A stretch of DNA of 47,830 bases from JBQTIQ01 sp052387955 (GTDB lineage Bacteria; Actinomycetota; Acidimicrobiia; Acidimicrobiales; JACDCH01): NCBI GenBank assembly GCA_052387955.1, contig JBQTIQ010000021.1, forward strand, positions 1 to 47,830, written 5' to 3'. The position numbers and the translations under genes were made by a program. Shown piece by piece: positions 38,762-47,233 of the stretch. How positions within the stretch are numbered: position 1 is the first letter of the stretch; each line of letters opens with the position of its first letter. Below the pieces are notes generated by a model, which was given only the letters and a program-made list of their open reading frames with translations, did no database searches and was not told the DNA's origin.

Positions 38762-40096
38762 CTACGTGGGGGCGGGCCTCTCCACGTGGGCGAGCTGCCA
38801 GCGGGCGCCGAGGGCGAGGGCGCCCACCGCCACCGAGAACACCAGACCGGCGGTCCGCAGGTCGAGTACGCGGCTGACCAGCCCGAGGCCGACGATGGGT
38901 ACGGCCAGGGCCAAGTAGTAGACGACGTACAGGGCGGAGGCCACCTCGCCCCGCCGTTCCGGCGGGCTCAGCACGGTCATCGACGTGAGCCCGGCCCGGA
39001 AGACCAGGCCCTGGCCTACGCCGGCGACCACACCGCCGGCGACGAGGAAGGCGAGCTGCCGGAAGGCCAGGGCAGCCGCCACCGCGGCCAGGCCGGCCAC
39101 CAGCAGCCAACATCCCCTCGGCAAGGCGGCCGGGGCCGACGTCCGCCCGCAGAGGACCTGGCCGATCAACGAGCCGGCGAACACCAGCCCGACCACCACG
39201 CCGGCCAAGGCCCGGTTGTGGAGGTCGAGCACGGTGGCCAGGAAACCGGGGGCAACCGCGCCGAACAAGCCGAGCACGGCGAAACCGGCGAAGCCGGCGG
39301 TGGCGGCGGCCACGAAAGGGACACGGAGGTCGTCGGGCACCCGCGGCCGTTGCTGAGCTGGTTGCGTTCCCCGGCCACTCAGGCCGCGCTTCGGCCGCGC
39401 CTGCGCCGGCGCTCCGCCGCTTTGCTGGCTGGGTTCCCCGGCTACGCAGGCCGTGTGTGGCCGCGCCTGCGCTGGCGCTCCGCGGCTCGCATCGGTGTCA
39501 TTGGCCGGGCGGACCTTCATCGGCTCGGGGATGAGGTAGAGGCCGCAAGCGGCCACCGCCAGCAACCCGAGGTGGACGGCGAAGCTGAGCCGCAGCGGCC
39601 ACGGCACCCACTCGGCCAGCACCCCCGAGAGCACCGGCCCGGTCCCGAGACCGCCCATGCTGACGGCCGTGGCCACCAGCGTGGCCCAGGGACGACGGTC
39701 GGCCGTGACCAGGTCGACCAGGGCCGCGGTGGCGGTGCCGGCGAAGAGGCCGGCCGACAGGCCCGAGAGCAAACGGCCGACCAGGAGCCCGGCCACTCCG
39801 TTGGCGGCCAGGAACACCACACCGCTCGCCGCCGAAAGGGCCAGGCCCCAGCGCAGGACCGGCCGCCGGCCCACGTGGTCCGACGCTCGGCCGAACCAGA
39901 CCAGGGCGGCGATGACGCCGAGGGCGTACATGGCGAACACCACCGTTACCATCAACCCCGACACGCCGAGGTCGCGCTGGTAGAGGGGGTACAAGGGCGT
40001 CGGCACCGTGGTCCCGCCCATGTTGACGGCGAAGGCATAGGCCACCGCCATGAACGCGCCCCTGCGGCCCAAGACGGCCCGTGGTTCTCCGATCAA
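38762..40096 (-). CDS. MFS transporter with repeat-derived insertion in the central loop
   Basis: The 444-residue protein has the 12-helix MFS layout, with the loop-2 motif GRASDHVGRRPVLRWG and the second-half equivalent near LCGRTSAPAALPRG. It looks like a drug or sugar efflux protein, substrate unknown. Between helices 6 and 7 lies an unusual stretch of about 45 residues containing two copies of GAPAQARP, encoded by two tandem DNA repeats (39361-39490). The frame is kept, and the loop is cytoplasmic, so the transporter may tolerate it. The start is TTG 40096 or ATG 40051. Confidence 0.88.
   Translation of the reverse strand: MIGEPRAVLGRRGAFMAVAYAFAVNMGGTTVPTPLYPLYQRDLGVSGLMVTVVFAMYALGVIAALVWFGRASDHVGRRPVLRWGLALSAASGVVFLAANGVAGLLVGRLLSGLSAGLFAGTATAALVDLVTADRRPWATLVATAVSMGGLGTGPVLSGVLAEWVPWPLRLSFAVHLGLLAVAACGLYLIPEPMKVRPANDTDASRGAPAQARPHTACVAGEPSQQSGGAPAQARPKRGLSGRGTQPAQQRPRVPDDLRVPFVAAATAGFAGFAVLGLFGAVAPGFLATVLDLHNRALAGVVVGLVFAGSLIGQVLCGRTSAPAALPRGCWLLVAGLAAVAAALAFRQLAFLVAGGVVAGVGQGLVFRAGLTSMTVLSPPERRGEVASALYVVYYLALAVPIVGLGLVSRVLDLRTAGLVFSVAVGALALGARWQLAHVERPAPT
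39361..39490 (+). repeat. Tandem pair of GTTCCCCGG-type repeats inside the MFS gene
   Basis: Two units with a 67-bp period (GTTCCCCGG at 39366 and 39433), each followed by CAGGCCG and a CGCGCCTGCGC stretch ending near GGCGCTCCGC. They are about 80% alike. They encode the low-complexity loop of the transporter on the opposite strand. Confidence 0.8.
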
Positions 40097-40265
40097 GGCC
40101 CGACGCGCTCAGGGCGCTCCATGAAAGCCCAACGGTGGCCGGTCACGAACCGCAGTCTGCTCGCCCACCGGTGACGGGCCCCAGGCGAGGTGTCGCGGCC
40201 GCCACCGGTGCCGGCGCCCGAGGCCCGGGCGGCCGCCCGGTCGGGGACGATCGGCCGGGCGCGCG

Positions 40266-42527
40266 ATGATCGGGTGCCTGATGGTTTCTCGCACGGGCGT
40301 GACCTCGCGGCTCCTGGTGGCCTTCGCCGTTCTGGTGCCGGTCCTGGTGTCGCTGCGACCGGCTCCGGCTGAGGCCCTGTCCCGGCTCCCCGCTCGCATC
40401 GCCGGCGCTGATCGCTACGCCACCGCGGTGGCGCTGTCACAGGTTGCCTACCCGTCCTCGGCGCCGGCGGTGGTGGTGGCCAGCGGCGAGACGTTCGCCG
40501 ACGGGCTGGTCGCCGGGCCGTTGGCGGCGCGGCTGGGGGGGCCGGTGCTGCTGACCGCACGCGACGCGCTGCCCGACGTCGTGGCCGCCGAATTGCGCCG
40601 GCTCGGGCCCGGCGCGGTCATCGTGATGGGCGGTACCAGCGCGGTGAGCCCGGCCGTGGCCGACGCCGTCGGTGCTGCCGCCGGCCAGGCGCCCACCCGT
40701 ATCGGAGGCGCTGACCGGTACGGCACCGCCGCGCTGGCGGCGGCGGCCGTGCCCGAGGGGGCCGCGGTCGTGTTCGTCGCCACCGGCGCCGACTTCGCCG
40801 ACGCCCTCGCCGGCGCCGCCGCTGCCGCTGCCGCCGACACGTCGGTGCTGCTGGTGCCCCGCCAGGGGGTGCCGACGGCGGTGGCCCAGCAGCTCGGCCG
40901 CATCGGGCCGGCGCAGCTCCTGGTGCTGGGGGGCGCCGCCGCGGTCAGCGACGACGTGGTGGCGGCGTTGGCCCCGTACTCGCCGTCGGTGGTGCGCCTG
41001 GCGGGCCCCGACCGTTTCGCCACCGCCGCCGCGGTGGCGGCCGGGCGCTATCCGACCGTCACCCAGACGGTCCTGGCTGCCGGCCTCGACTTCCCCGACG
41101 CCCTCGCCGCCGGCCCCCTGGCTGCCCTGCGGGGTGCCCCGGTGCTGTTGTCGCGCCCCACTTGCGCGCCGTCGCCGACCATCGTCGCCCTGCAGCGCTT
41201 CGGATGGCCCGACGTCACCGCCGTCGGGGGCCCGGCGGCACTGACGGCGGATGCGCTGGCGGCGGTCCCGTGCAGCCCGGTGGCCGACGGCACCATTGCC
41301 CCCGGGGTCCACCTCGTCACCCACCACCTCCCCGGGCCGGTGGTGGCCAAGGTGCTCACCGTCGACCGGGGCCAGGGCTGGGCGATCCGCTCCACCACCG
41401 CCACCGGTGACCTCACCGGCCGGCTGCCGACGTCGGTCATCGCCCGCCGGTGGGGAGCGGTGGCCGCCGTCAACGGTGATTTCTTCTTCCCCGACGGCTC
41501 CCCCCTGCACGCCTTCGCCACCGGCGGGAGGGTGCTGCGCTCGCCCGGCCTGATCGAGGACATGGTCGGTTTCGACGAGCTCTCGCTGACTTCGCTCTAC
41601 CTGGGCACACCGTCGATCAAGGTCGAGGTCACCGACGCCGGCACCGGCGCCACGATGACGGTCGACCGGGTCAACGACGGCGTGCCCGACACCGGCCAGA
41701 TGGCCCTCTACACGAAGGAGGGCGCCGGCGCCGCTGACCCCGAGGCCGGCGGTTGTGCCGTTCGTCTCGGCGCCCAGGGCCCGGCGGTGCTCGCCCCTGG
41801 TGGGGACGCCACCACCTCCTACATCGTGGCGGCCAACGCCACCTGCGGGCCCGACCCGGGCCCCGCCGGCGACACCGATCTACTGGTGGCTCCGGCCCTC
41901 GGGGCCAAGGCCCCGTTCGTGTCCTCACTGGCCACCGGCGACGAGGTGGCGCTGTCGTGGCACATGCACCCCGACTGGCCCCACCTGCTCGACGCCACCG
42001 GTTCCAACACCACCCTGGTACGGGCCGGTGCGGTGTCGGCCGACATCACCTTCGCCACCGGCAGCTACTACCAGGAACGGGCGCCCCGGACCGCGGTCGG
42101 CCGGCTGGCCGACGGCCGCATGGTCCTGGTCGCCGTCGACGGCCGTCAGCCCGGCCATTCGGTGGGCATGACGCCGGCCGAGATGGCCGACTTCCTCACC
42201 GCCATCGAGGTCTCCGAAGCGACCATGCTCGACGGCGGCGGCTCGACCGCGGCTGCGGTGCTGGGGGTGGTGGCCAACCGGCCGTCGGACCCCGGCGGCG
42301 AGCGCCCGGTCGGCACCGCCCTGGTGGTCGTGCCCGCCGGCACCCCCGACCCACCGCCATGGGGGACGCCGCCGCCGGCCGTGGCGGCGGCGGCGGGAAC
42401 CGACGTCGTCGGTGACTCGGCGTCGCTGGGGGGATGGTCGTCGGCCCGGGCCGCGTCGGGCGCACCGGTGCCAGCGGCGGTGGCGGGCGCGGCCGAGGCC
42501 TACCGGGCCGCGGGCAACCCGCACTGA
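40266..42527 (+). CDS. Secreted cell-wall-binding-repeat protein with phosphodiester glycosidase domain
   Basis: The 753-residue protein begins with a signal peptide (ATG 40266 or 40281) ending near AEA. Three cell-wall-binding type-2 repeats follow: RIAGADRYATAVALS (44), RIGGADRYGTAALAA (145) and RLAGPDRFATAAAVA (244). The C-terminal half is a NAGPA-like phosphodiester glycosidase with AVNGDFFFPDG (about 402), RTAVGRLADGRMVLVAVDGRQ and a terminal MLDGGGSTAA. Such enzymes cleave phosphodiester-linked sugars. The protein should be attached to the cell surface. It converges with the GH38 gene with only 22 bp between stops. Confidence 0.93.
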   Translation: MIGCLMVSRTGVTSRLLVAFAVLVPVLVSLRPAPAEALSRLPARIAGADRYATAVALSQVAYPSSAPAVVVASGETFADGLVAGPLAARLGGPVLLTARDALPDVVAAELRRLGPGAVIVMGGTSAVSPAVADAVGAAAGQAPTRIGGADRYGTAALAAAAVPEGAAVVFVATGADFADALAGAAAAAAADTSVLLVPRQGVPTAVAQQLGRIGPAQLLVLGGAAAVSDDVVAALAPYSPSVVRLAGPDRFATAAAVAAGRYPTVTQTVLAAGLDFPDALAAGPLAALRGAPVLLSRPTCAPSPTIVALQRFGWPDVTAVGGPAALTADALAAVPCSPVADGTIAPGVHLVTHHLPGPVVAKVLTVDRGQGWAIRSTTATGDLTGRLPTSVIARRWGAVAAVNGDFFFPDGSPLHAFATGGRVLRSPGLIEDMVGFDELSLTSLYLGTPSIKVEVTDAGTGATMTVDRVNDGVPDTGQMALYTKEGAGAADPEAGGCAVRLGAQGPAVLAPGGDATTSYIVAANATCGPDPGPAGDTDLLVAPALGAKAPFVSSLATGDEVALSWHMHPDWPHLLDATGSNTTLVRAGAVSADITFATGSYYQERAPRTAVGRLADGRMVLVAVDGRQPGHSVGMTPAEMADFLTAIEVSEATMLDGGGSTAAAVLGVVANRPSDPGGERPVGTALVVVPAGTPDPPPWGTPPPAVAAAAGTDVVGDSASLGGWSSARAASGAPVPAAVAGAAEAYRAAGNPH

Positions 42528-42549
42528 CCGCCCTGGCTCGGTCCGCCCG

Positions 42550-45222
42550 TCAGGTGTCGCTCGGGCCGGCCGGGTCGAGGCGGGCGGTGGCGATACGACC
42601 GGCGGCGAGCACGAAGGAACCGTCGAAGTCGTCGACAGCCCGGCCCCGGAGGTCGACCAGGCGACCCCGGCGCCCGGGCACGGCCACGGTGGTGGCGAGG
42701 TCGGTGGGGTTGAAGACTCGGAGCTCGAGGTGCCCGGCCGAACGGCGCAACGACGAGACCTGGGCGGTACCGAGGTCGATGGCGAGCAGCGATCCCGCCG
42801 CCGGCCGGTGCCCTCCGCCGGCCCGCACCGGGGCCAGGGCCGCGAAGGCGTCGTCGACCACGGCGTAGGGTTCGGCGCCGGCATCGAGCGAGACCGCGTA
42901 GCGCACCGATACGGGGCCCTGCAGCTGGGGCCCCAGGAGGGGATGTTCCGGGCCGGCGGGCAGGGGTCGCGTCGGCATCGGGCCTTGCGACAGCATGCCG
43001 GTGCAGCGGGCCAGTGTCAGGGCCAGGGCATGGGCCCGGCCCTGACGGATGTCGGTCAGCTCGTACTCGGCGAGCCCTTCGTGGGCCACGGTGAGGCCTC
43101 CGGCCCTGACGAAGCGACGGGACGGGTACGTCGGCAACGGTGCCTCGGTGGCGCCGCCCTCGGCTTGCAGTCCCCGCGTCACCACGGCGAAGGCACACTC
43201 GGCGTCGGAGTGGGCCGCCGGCTCCGGTAGGGCAAACCACGCCCTCACCCGCTGGTCGCGGGTGTGGTTGTGCCACCCGGTCGTCGCCCGCACGAGGCTG
43301 TCACCCGCTCGCAGCTCCAGCGTGGTGACGACGTCGACGTCGACCAGGACGCCGTCGTGGTGTTCGGGCCAGCGGTAACTGGCGTCGATGCGGAGCCGGG
43401 CCCGCAAGGGGCCGTGCTCGAGGGCGGTGACGGTCACCTCGTCGGCGTCGGTGATCTCGGTGCCGTCGGGAGGCGGGCACCAGTTGTAGGTGTCGCCGAC
43501 GTCGCCGCCGTGGACGATCCGGCCGAGACCGCCGTGGCCGTTCACGGCCCACGTCCCGTCGCCGGCGACCTCGACGACCACCCGGTCGTTGCCGAGCGCC
43601 CGGTCCCACCCTCGGACCGGCCCCGGCGGGGGCGTGGCGTCGACGGGCCCCCACCCGTAGCCGGCGACGGCGGTGGCGGCCAGCACCACGCGGCAGACGG
43701 GGTCACGGGTGACGCGGACACGCACCGGCCCGGGGTGAACGTCGCTGTGGGCGAGGGTGTCGAGCTCGGCGCCGGCGCGGCCGACCCCGACGGCGTTGCC
43801 TGGCTCCCGCTCCGCCCGCCACAGCACCTCGCCGGTGCGCACCGATTCGATGCACACCGAGCGCAGCTCCCGGTCGTAGGTGAGCTCGCGCCGCACGACC
43901 CGCGCCGAGGCGGCCAGGTCGAGCTCGGCCAGCACCGTCTCGGCCGGCGGTTGGTCGACGACCTGGGCGGCGGTCACGGGGACGTCGGCGGGCACGACCA
44001 CCTCGACCAGGCCGGAGCGGGCCCGGGGTGACGGGTTGACGGCCAACAGGGCCCCGCCCTCGACCGCGGCGCCGATGGCGGTGACAGCCCGTTCGCTCAG
44101 GCCGTCGGCGATGTGGAGGGCCTCGGCGTAACGGTGTAGCACCGCCGAGGCCACGTCGTCGTGGGAACAGGCACAGATCGAGTCGTGGGCCGAATTGTGG
44201 ATGCACGCCAACCAGGCCTCGGACAACAGCGCCTCGGGCCACCGGCCCGCAGGTAGGGCCAGCGCCGAGAGCGGCTCGGCCTCCTGCTCCAACGCCCGCG
44301 CCGCCCGGGCCTCGGCCTGGTGCACGTCGACCCGGTTGGAGGCGACGCCCATCAACAGGTTGGCCCGGGCGCCCGAGCGCAGCTCGCCGCTCCAGGAGGG
44401 AAGTCCCTCGACCGGGGCAGCCCGGAGGTGTTCGGCCAACGTGGTGACCCTCAACCGCCACGGCACGCCCGCGGGCGCGCCATCGGCGACGGCGTCGCCG
44501 GCGGCGTTGGCTTCGGCGACGACCCGGCCGAGGCCGGGCTGGGGCATCAGGTGGTCGGTGCCGTTCATCCACAGCACCGGCCCACCGTCGAGGAAGCCGG
44601 CCCAGGAGTCGGCGAAGGCATCGATGGCGTCGAGCAGGCCCGCCCCGTCGGCGGGGAGCCGAGCGCCGTTGCCGTAGCCGCCGAGCAGGTACTCGGCCCG
44701 AACCGTCGACCCGTCGGGGGCCGACCACCAGAAGGCGCTGCGGTCGACGGCGGCGGGCACGCCCCGCCATACGACGGCGTGCTCGAACCCGGCCTGGCGC
44801 AGGATCTGGGGCATCTGGGCCACGTGGCCGAACATGTCCGGCAGGTAGCCGATCTCCATGGCCCCGCCGAAGGCGTTGGCCCGTTCCAGGCCCCGCTGCA
44901 GGTTGCGCACCATGCACTCGCCCGACACCAGGAACTCGTCCATCAAGACGTACCACGGCCCCACCGACAGCCGGCCGCTGGCCGCCAGGCGCCGCAGGAC
45001 AGGTTCGGCTTCGGGGCGCACCGCCAGGTAGTCGTCGATAACGGCCATCTGGCCGTCGAGCATGAAATGGGCGAATGACGGGTCGTCGTCGAGGCGGGAG
45101 AGCAGGTCGTCGAGCAGGTCGACCAGACGCATCCGGAACGTCTGGAACGGGGCGTACCACTCCCGGTCCCAGTGGGTGTGGGGTACCACCGATACCCGCC
45201 GGCGGTCGGGCGCGAGCGTCAT
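42550..45222 (-). CDS. GH38 alpha-mannosidase-type glycoside hydrolase
   Basis: The 890-residue enzyme starts at ATG 45222, close to GCGGAG. The N-terminal catalytic domain has HTHWDREWY (zinc ligands His15, Asp19; residues 15-23), nucleophile Asp129 in GYLPDMFGH and the late HNSAHDSICACSHDD motif with further zinc contacts. The long C-terminal part is beta-rich, as in GH38. It removes alpha-mannose residues or hydrolyses mannosyl-glycerate. No signal peptide is seen, so the substrate is probably imported or cytoplasmic. The open frame extends upstream to 45384 without similarity. Confidence 0.94.
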   Translation of the reverse strand: MTLAPDRRRVSVVPHTHWDREWYAPFQTFRMRLVDLLDDLLSRLDDDPSFAHFMLDGQMAVIDDYLAVRPEAEPVLRRLAASGRLSVGPWYVLMDEFLVSGECMVRNLQRGLERANAFGGAMEIGYLPDMFGHVAQMPQILRQAGFEHAVVWRGVPAAVDRSAFWWSAPDGSTVRAEYLLGGYGNGARLPADGAGLLDAIDAFADSWAGFLDGGPVLWMNGTDHLMPQPGLGRVVAEANAAGDAVADGAPAGVPWRLRVTTLAEHLRAAPVEGLPSWSGELRSGARANLLMGVASNRVDVHQAEARAARALEQEAEPLSALALPAGRWPEALLSEAWLACIHNSAHDSICACSHDDVASAVLHRYAEALHIADGLSERAVTAIGAAVEGGALLAVNPSPRARSGLVEVVVPADVPVTAAQVVDQPPAETVLAELDLAASARVVRRELTYDRELRSVCIESVRTGEVLWRAEREPGNAVGVGRAGAELDTLAHSDVHPGPVRVRVTRDPVCRVVLAATAVAGYGWGPVDATPPPGPVRGWDRALGNDRVVVEVAGDGTWAVNGHGGLGRIVHGGDVGDTYNWCPPPDGTEITDADEVTVTALEHGPLRARLRIDASYRWPEHHDGVLVDVDVVTTLELRAGDSLVRATTGWHNHTRDQRVRAWFALPEPAAHSDAECAFAVVTRGLQAEGGATEAPLPTYPSRRFVRAGGLTVAHEGLAEYELTDIRQGRAHALALTLARCTGMLSQGPMPTRPLPAGPEHPLLGPQLQGPVSVRYAVSLDAGAEPYAVVDDAFAALAPVRAGGGHRPAAGSLLAIDLGTAQVSSLRRSAGHLELRVFNPTDLATTVAVPGRRGRLVDLRGRAVDDFDGSFVLAAGRIATARLDPAGPSDT

Positions 45223-45321
45223 CTCCGCATGATGCCGCGCTGGTGATCGGCCTCGTTGCCGGTAGGCCTCGGTGGTAGGGTCGTAGCCGACGGGCGACGG
45301 CCCGACCGGGGGGAGATGGTC

Positions 45322-45531
45322 ATGAAGCACGAGTTCGCCAACGACGCGATGGTGATCGGCTATGACGACGAGGTGTGCATCCACGCCGGCAACTGCGTGA
45401 AGCAGCTACCGGCCGTGTACGACATCAACCGCGACCCGTGGATCGACCCCAGCGGGGGCTCGATGGACGAAGTCGCCGCCAGCGTGAAGGAGTGCCCGTC
45501 GGGCGCGCTGTCCGTACAGCCGCGGCCGTGA
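45322..45531 (+). CDS. Small divergent 4Fe-4S mono-cluster ferredoxin-like protein
   Basis: The 69-residue protein matches the divergent mono-cluster ferredoxin family: EVCIHAGNCVKQLPAVYD, RDPWIDPSGG and KECPSGALSV, with cysteines 19, 25 and 58. Proteins of this type are electron carriers or accessory domains, often near enzymes with nitroreductase or hydroxylase activity. The start is ATG 45322, six nt after GGGGAG; ATG 45316 is in frame just before. A TAGGGT box at 45276 may be its promoter, giving a short leader. RpiB follows after 38 bp. Confidence 0.88.
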   Translation: MKHEFANDAMVIGYDDEVCIHAGNCVKQLPAVYDINRDPWIDPSGGSMDEVAASVKECPSGALSVQPRP

Positions 45532-45569
45532 GCCCCACGCCCGCCGCTGGGACCGGCTGAGCCGTCGCG

Positions 45570-45977
45570 GTGCGGGTCGCGTTCGGGACCGACGAGCGCA
45601 CGCCGCTCACCGATCACGTCAAGGCCCAGCTGGTGGCGACGGGCCATGACGTGGTCACGGTGGGCGAGGGCCTCCCGTGGCCCGACGTCGGCCGGGCGGT
45701 GGCCGAGGCCGTCGCCGCCGGTCGCGCCGAGCGGGGGATCGTCTGCTGCTGGACCGGTACCGGTGTGTCCATCGCGGCCAACAAGGTCGCGGGGGTGCGG
45801 GCGGCGCTGTGCACCGACGCCGAGACCGTCCGAGGGGCCCGGCGATGGAATGACGCCAACGTCCTCGCCTTCGGCCTGCGGTTGACGTCGACCCAGGTCG
45901 CCGAAGAGATGCTCGATGCCTTCCTCACTACCGCCCCCGACGAGTCCGAACGTCCCGAGATCGACAAGCTGAGCTGA
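45570..45977 (+). CDS. RpiB/LacAB-family sugar-phosphate isomerase
   Basis: The 135-residue protein has the RpiB fold: MRVAFGTDERTPLTDHVKAQL, catalytic Cys60 in CCWTGTGVSIAANK, GVRAALCTDAETVRGARRWNDANVLAFG and a C-terminal helix. The loop reads CWTGTG where ribose-5-phosphate isomerase B usually has CGTG(I/V)G, so the substrate could be another sugar phosphate such as allose- or galactose-6-phosphate. The start is GTG 45570. No pentose pathway genes are adjacent. Confidence 0.88.
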   Translation: MRVAFGTDERTPLTDHVKAQLVATGHDVVTVGEGLPWPDVGRAVAEAVAAGRAERGIVCCWTGTGVSIAANKVAGVRAALCTDAETVRGARRWNDANVLAFGLRLTSTQVAEEMLDAFLTTAPDESERPEIDKLS

Positions 45978-45993
45978 GCTCAGCCGGCCCGGA

Positions 45994-46362
45994 CTACAGG
46001 TCCAGTTCGAACCAGACGGCCTTACCCCCGGGGACCGGGGCCATTCCCCAGCGGCTGGACAGCGTGGCGACGAGCGCCAGCCCTCGGCCGGCCACCTCGT
46101 AGGGCCCGGCCTCCTTGAGCCGGGGGAGCGTCGCGCTGCCGTCGCGTACCGTCACCCGCAGCGCCCCCCGGCGGACCTTGACCGTGACGGTGAAGGCCGT
46201 CCCGGCGTGGACGACGGCGTTGGTGGCGAGCTCGGACGTCAACAGCTCGGCCAGCTCGCCGAGCTCGACCGTGGACGCCTCTTCGCCGAGGCGCGCCCGG
46301 ACGACCTGTCGTGCGGCGCGCACGCTGGTCACTTCGGGGACGAGTTCGACGCTGGAGTCCAT
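45994..46362 (-). CDS. Anti-sigma-factor-type ATP-binding protein (HATPase)
   Basis: The 122-residue protein is a stand-alone GHKL ATPase domain: N box ELATNAVVHAGT, G1-type VRDGSATLP and the G2 region GRGLALVATLSSRWG. It lacks a histidine-phosphotransfer domain. Such proteins in actinobacteria bind anti-sigma-antagonists or sigma factors (RsbW-like serine kinases). No sigma factor or antagonist is adjacent. The ATG 46362 is preceded by no clear -10. It converges with RpiB and is divergent from RNase HII. Confidence 0.88.
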   Translation of the reverse strand: MDSSVELVPEVTSVRAARQVVRARLGEEASTVELGELAELLTSELATNAVVHAGTAFTVTVKVRRGALRVTVRDGSATLPRLKEAGPYEVAGRGLALVATLSSRWGMAPVPGGKAVWFELDL

Positions 46363-46440
46363 CGGCTGGTTGAGATCCGGTCGTCGGTGACCGGTCTCCC
46401 AGAATGCAGAACGAGCAGGTCCCCCGCACCTTGCGGGCTG

Positions 46441-46480
46441 GGTTGCCGGTCTCCTGGGGGCGTCGCTTCGCCCTGAGCCC
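46441..46480 (+). repeat. 41-bp repeat, diverged copy 3
   Basis: TTGCCGGTCTCCTGGGGGCG followed by TCGCTTCGCCCTGAGCC shares the CCGGTCT and GCGTCGCTTCGC core with the copies at 20656 and 30280. It lies in the divergent gap upstream of RNase HII. Confidence 0.5.
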
Positions 46481-46511
46481 ACGCCTGGGCGGCCACTACG
46501 GGCTCCGGCAC

Positions 46512-46517
46512 TACTGT
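46512..46517 (+). promoter_or_regulatory. Leaderless -10 box of rnhB
   Basis: TACTGT lies 8 nt before ATG 46526. Confidence 0.5.
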
Positions 46518-46525
46518 CCCACGAG

Positions 46526-47233
46526 ATGGGTGGCGTCACCGCTCCGGCGCTGCGCAAGGCGCTCAAGGCCAACGCACCCACCCTGGCCGTCGAACGGGCA
46601 CTGTGGGGCGAGGGCCACGACGTCGTGGTGGGCATGGACGAGGTCGGGCGGGGCTCGTGGGCCGGTCCGCTCGCGGTGGGGGCCGCGGTGGTGCCCAAGG
46701 ACCGACGTGTCTACAAGGTGCGCGACTCGAAGCTGTTGACCGAATCAGAGCGCGAAGCACTTTTCGATCGTGTCGCCGGCTGGTGCCAGGCCTGGGCCGT
46801 CGGCCACGCCACCGTCGACGAATGCGACATCCTCGGCATGTCGGGCGCCCAGCGGCTGGCGGCCTCCCGGGCGCTCGACGGGCTCGGGCTGGCGGCCGAG
46901 CCCGACCGGGTCGTGCTCGACGGCAACTGGGACTTCGTCGGCCGTGGTACCACCCTCAAGATGGTCCGGGCCGACCGGCTGTGCCTGTCGGTGGCGGCGG
47001 CGTCGGTCCTGGCCAAGGTCAGCCGCGACCGGCTGATGCGGGCCGCGGCGGACAGCTACCCCGGCTACGACTTCGAGCTCAACAAGGGCTACCCGTGCCC
47101 CCGCCACAAGGCGGCCCTGCGGGGCTACGGCCCCAGTGCCATCCACCGCCGGAGCTGGGTGTTCATGGACGGCCTGCCCTGGACCGGCACCCCCCGCCTG
47201 GCCCCCGCGGGAGCCCAACAAGCCCTGTTCTGA
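46526..47233 (+). CDS. rnhB: Ribonuclease HII
   Basis: The 235-residue protein has the RNase HII motifs: VVGMDEVGRGSWAGPL (Asp38, Glu39), RVYKVRDSKLL, VVLDGNWD (Asp132) and RADRLCLSVAAASVLAKVSRD (Asp150), making the four-acid active site. It removes ribonucleotides from DNA and RNA primers. The C-terminal tail is short. A GC hairpin follows the stop codon (47263-47292). Confidence 0.95.
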   Translation: MGGVTAPALRKALKANAPTLAVERALWGEGHDVVVGMDEVGRGSWAGPLAVGAAVVPKDRRVYKVRDSKLLTESEREALFDRVAGWCQAWAVGHATVDECDILGMSGAQRLAASRALDGLGLAAEPDRVVLDGNWDFVGRGTTLKMVRADRLCLSVAAASVLAKVSRDRLMRAAADSYPGYDFELNKGYPCPRHKAALRGYGPSAIHRRSWVFMDGLPWTGTPRLAPAGAQQALF

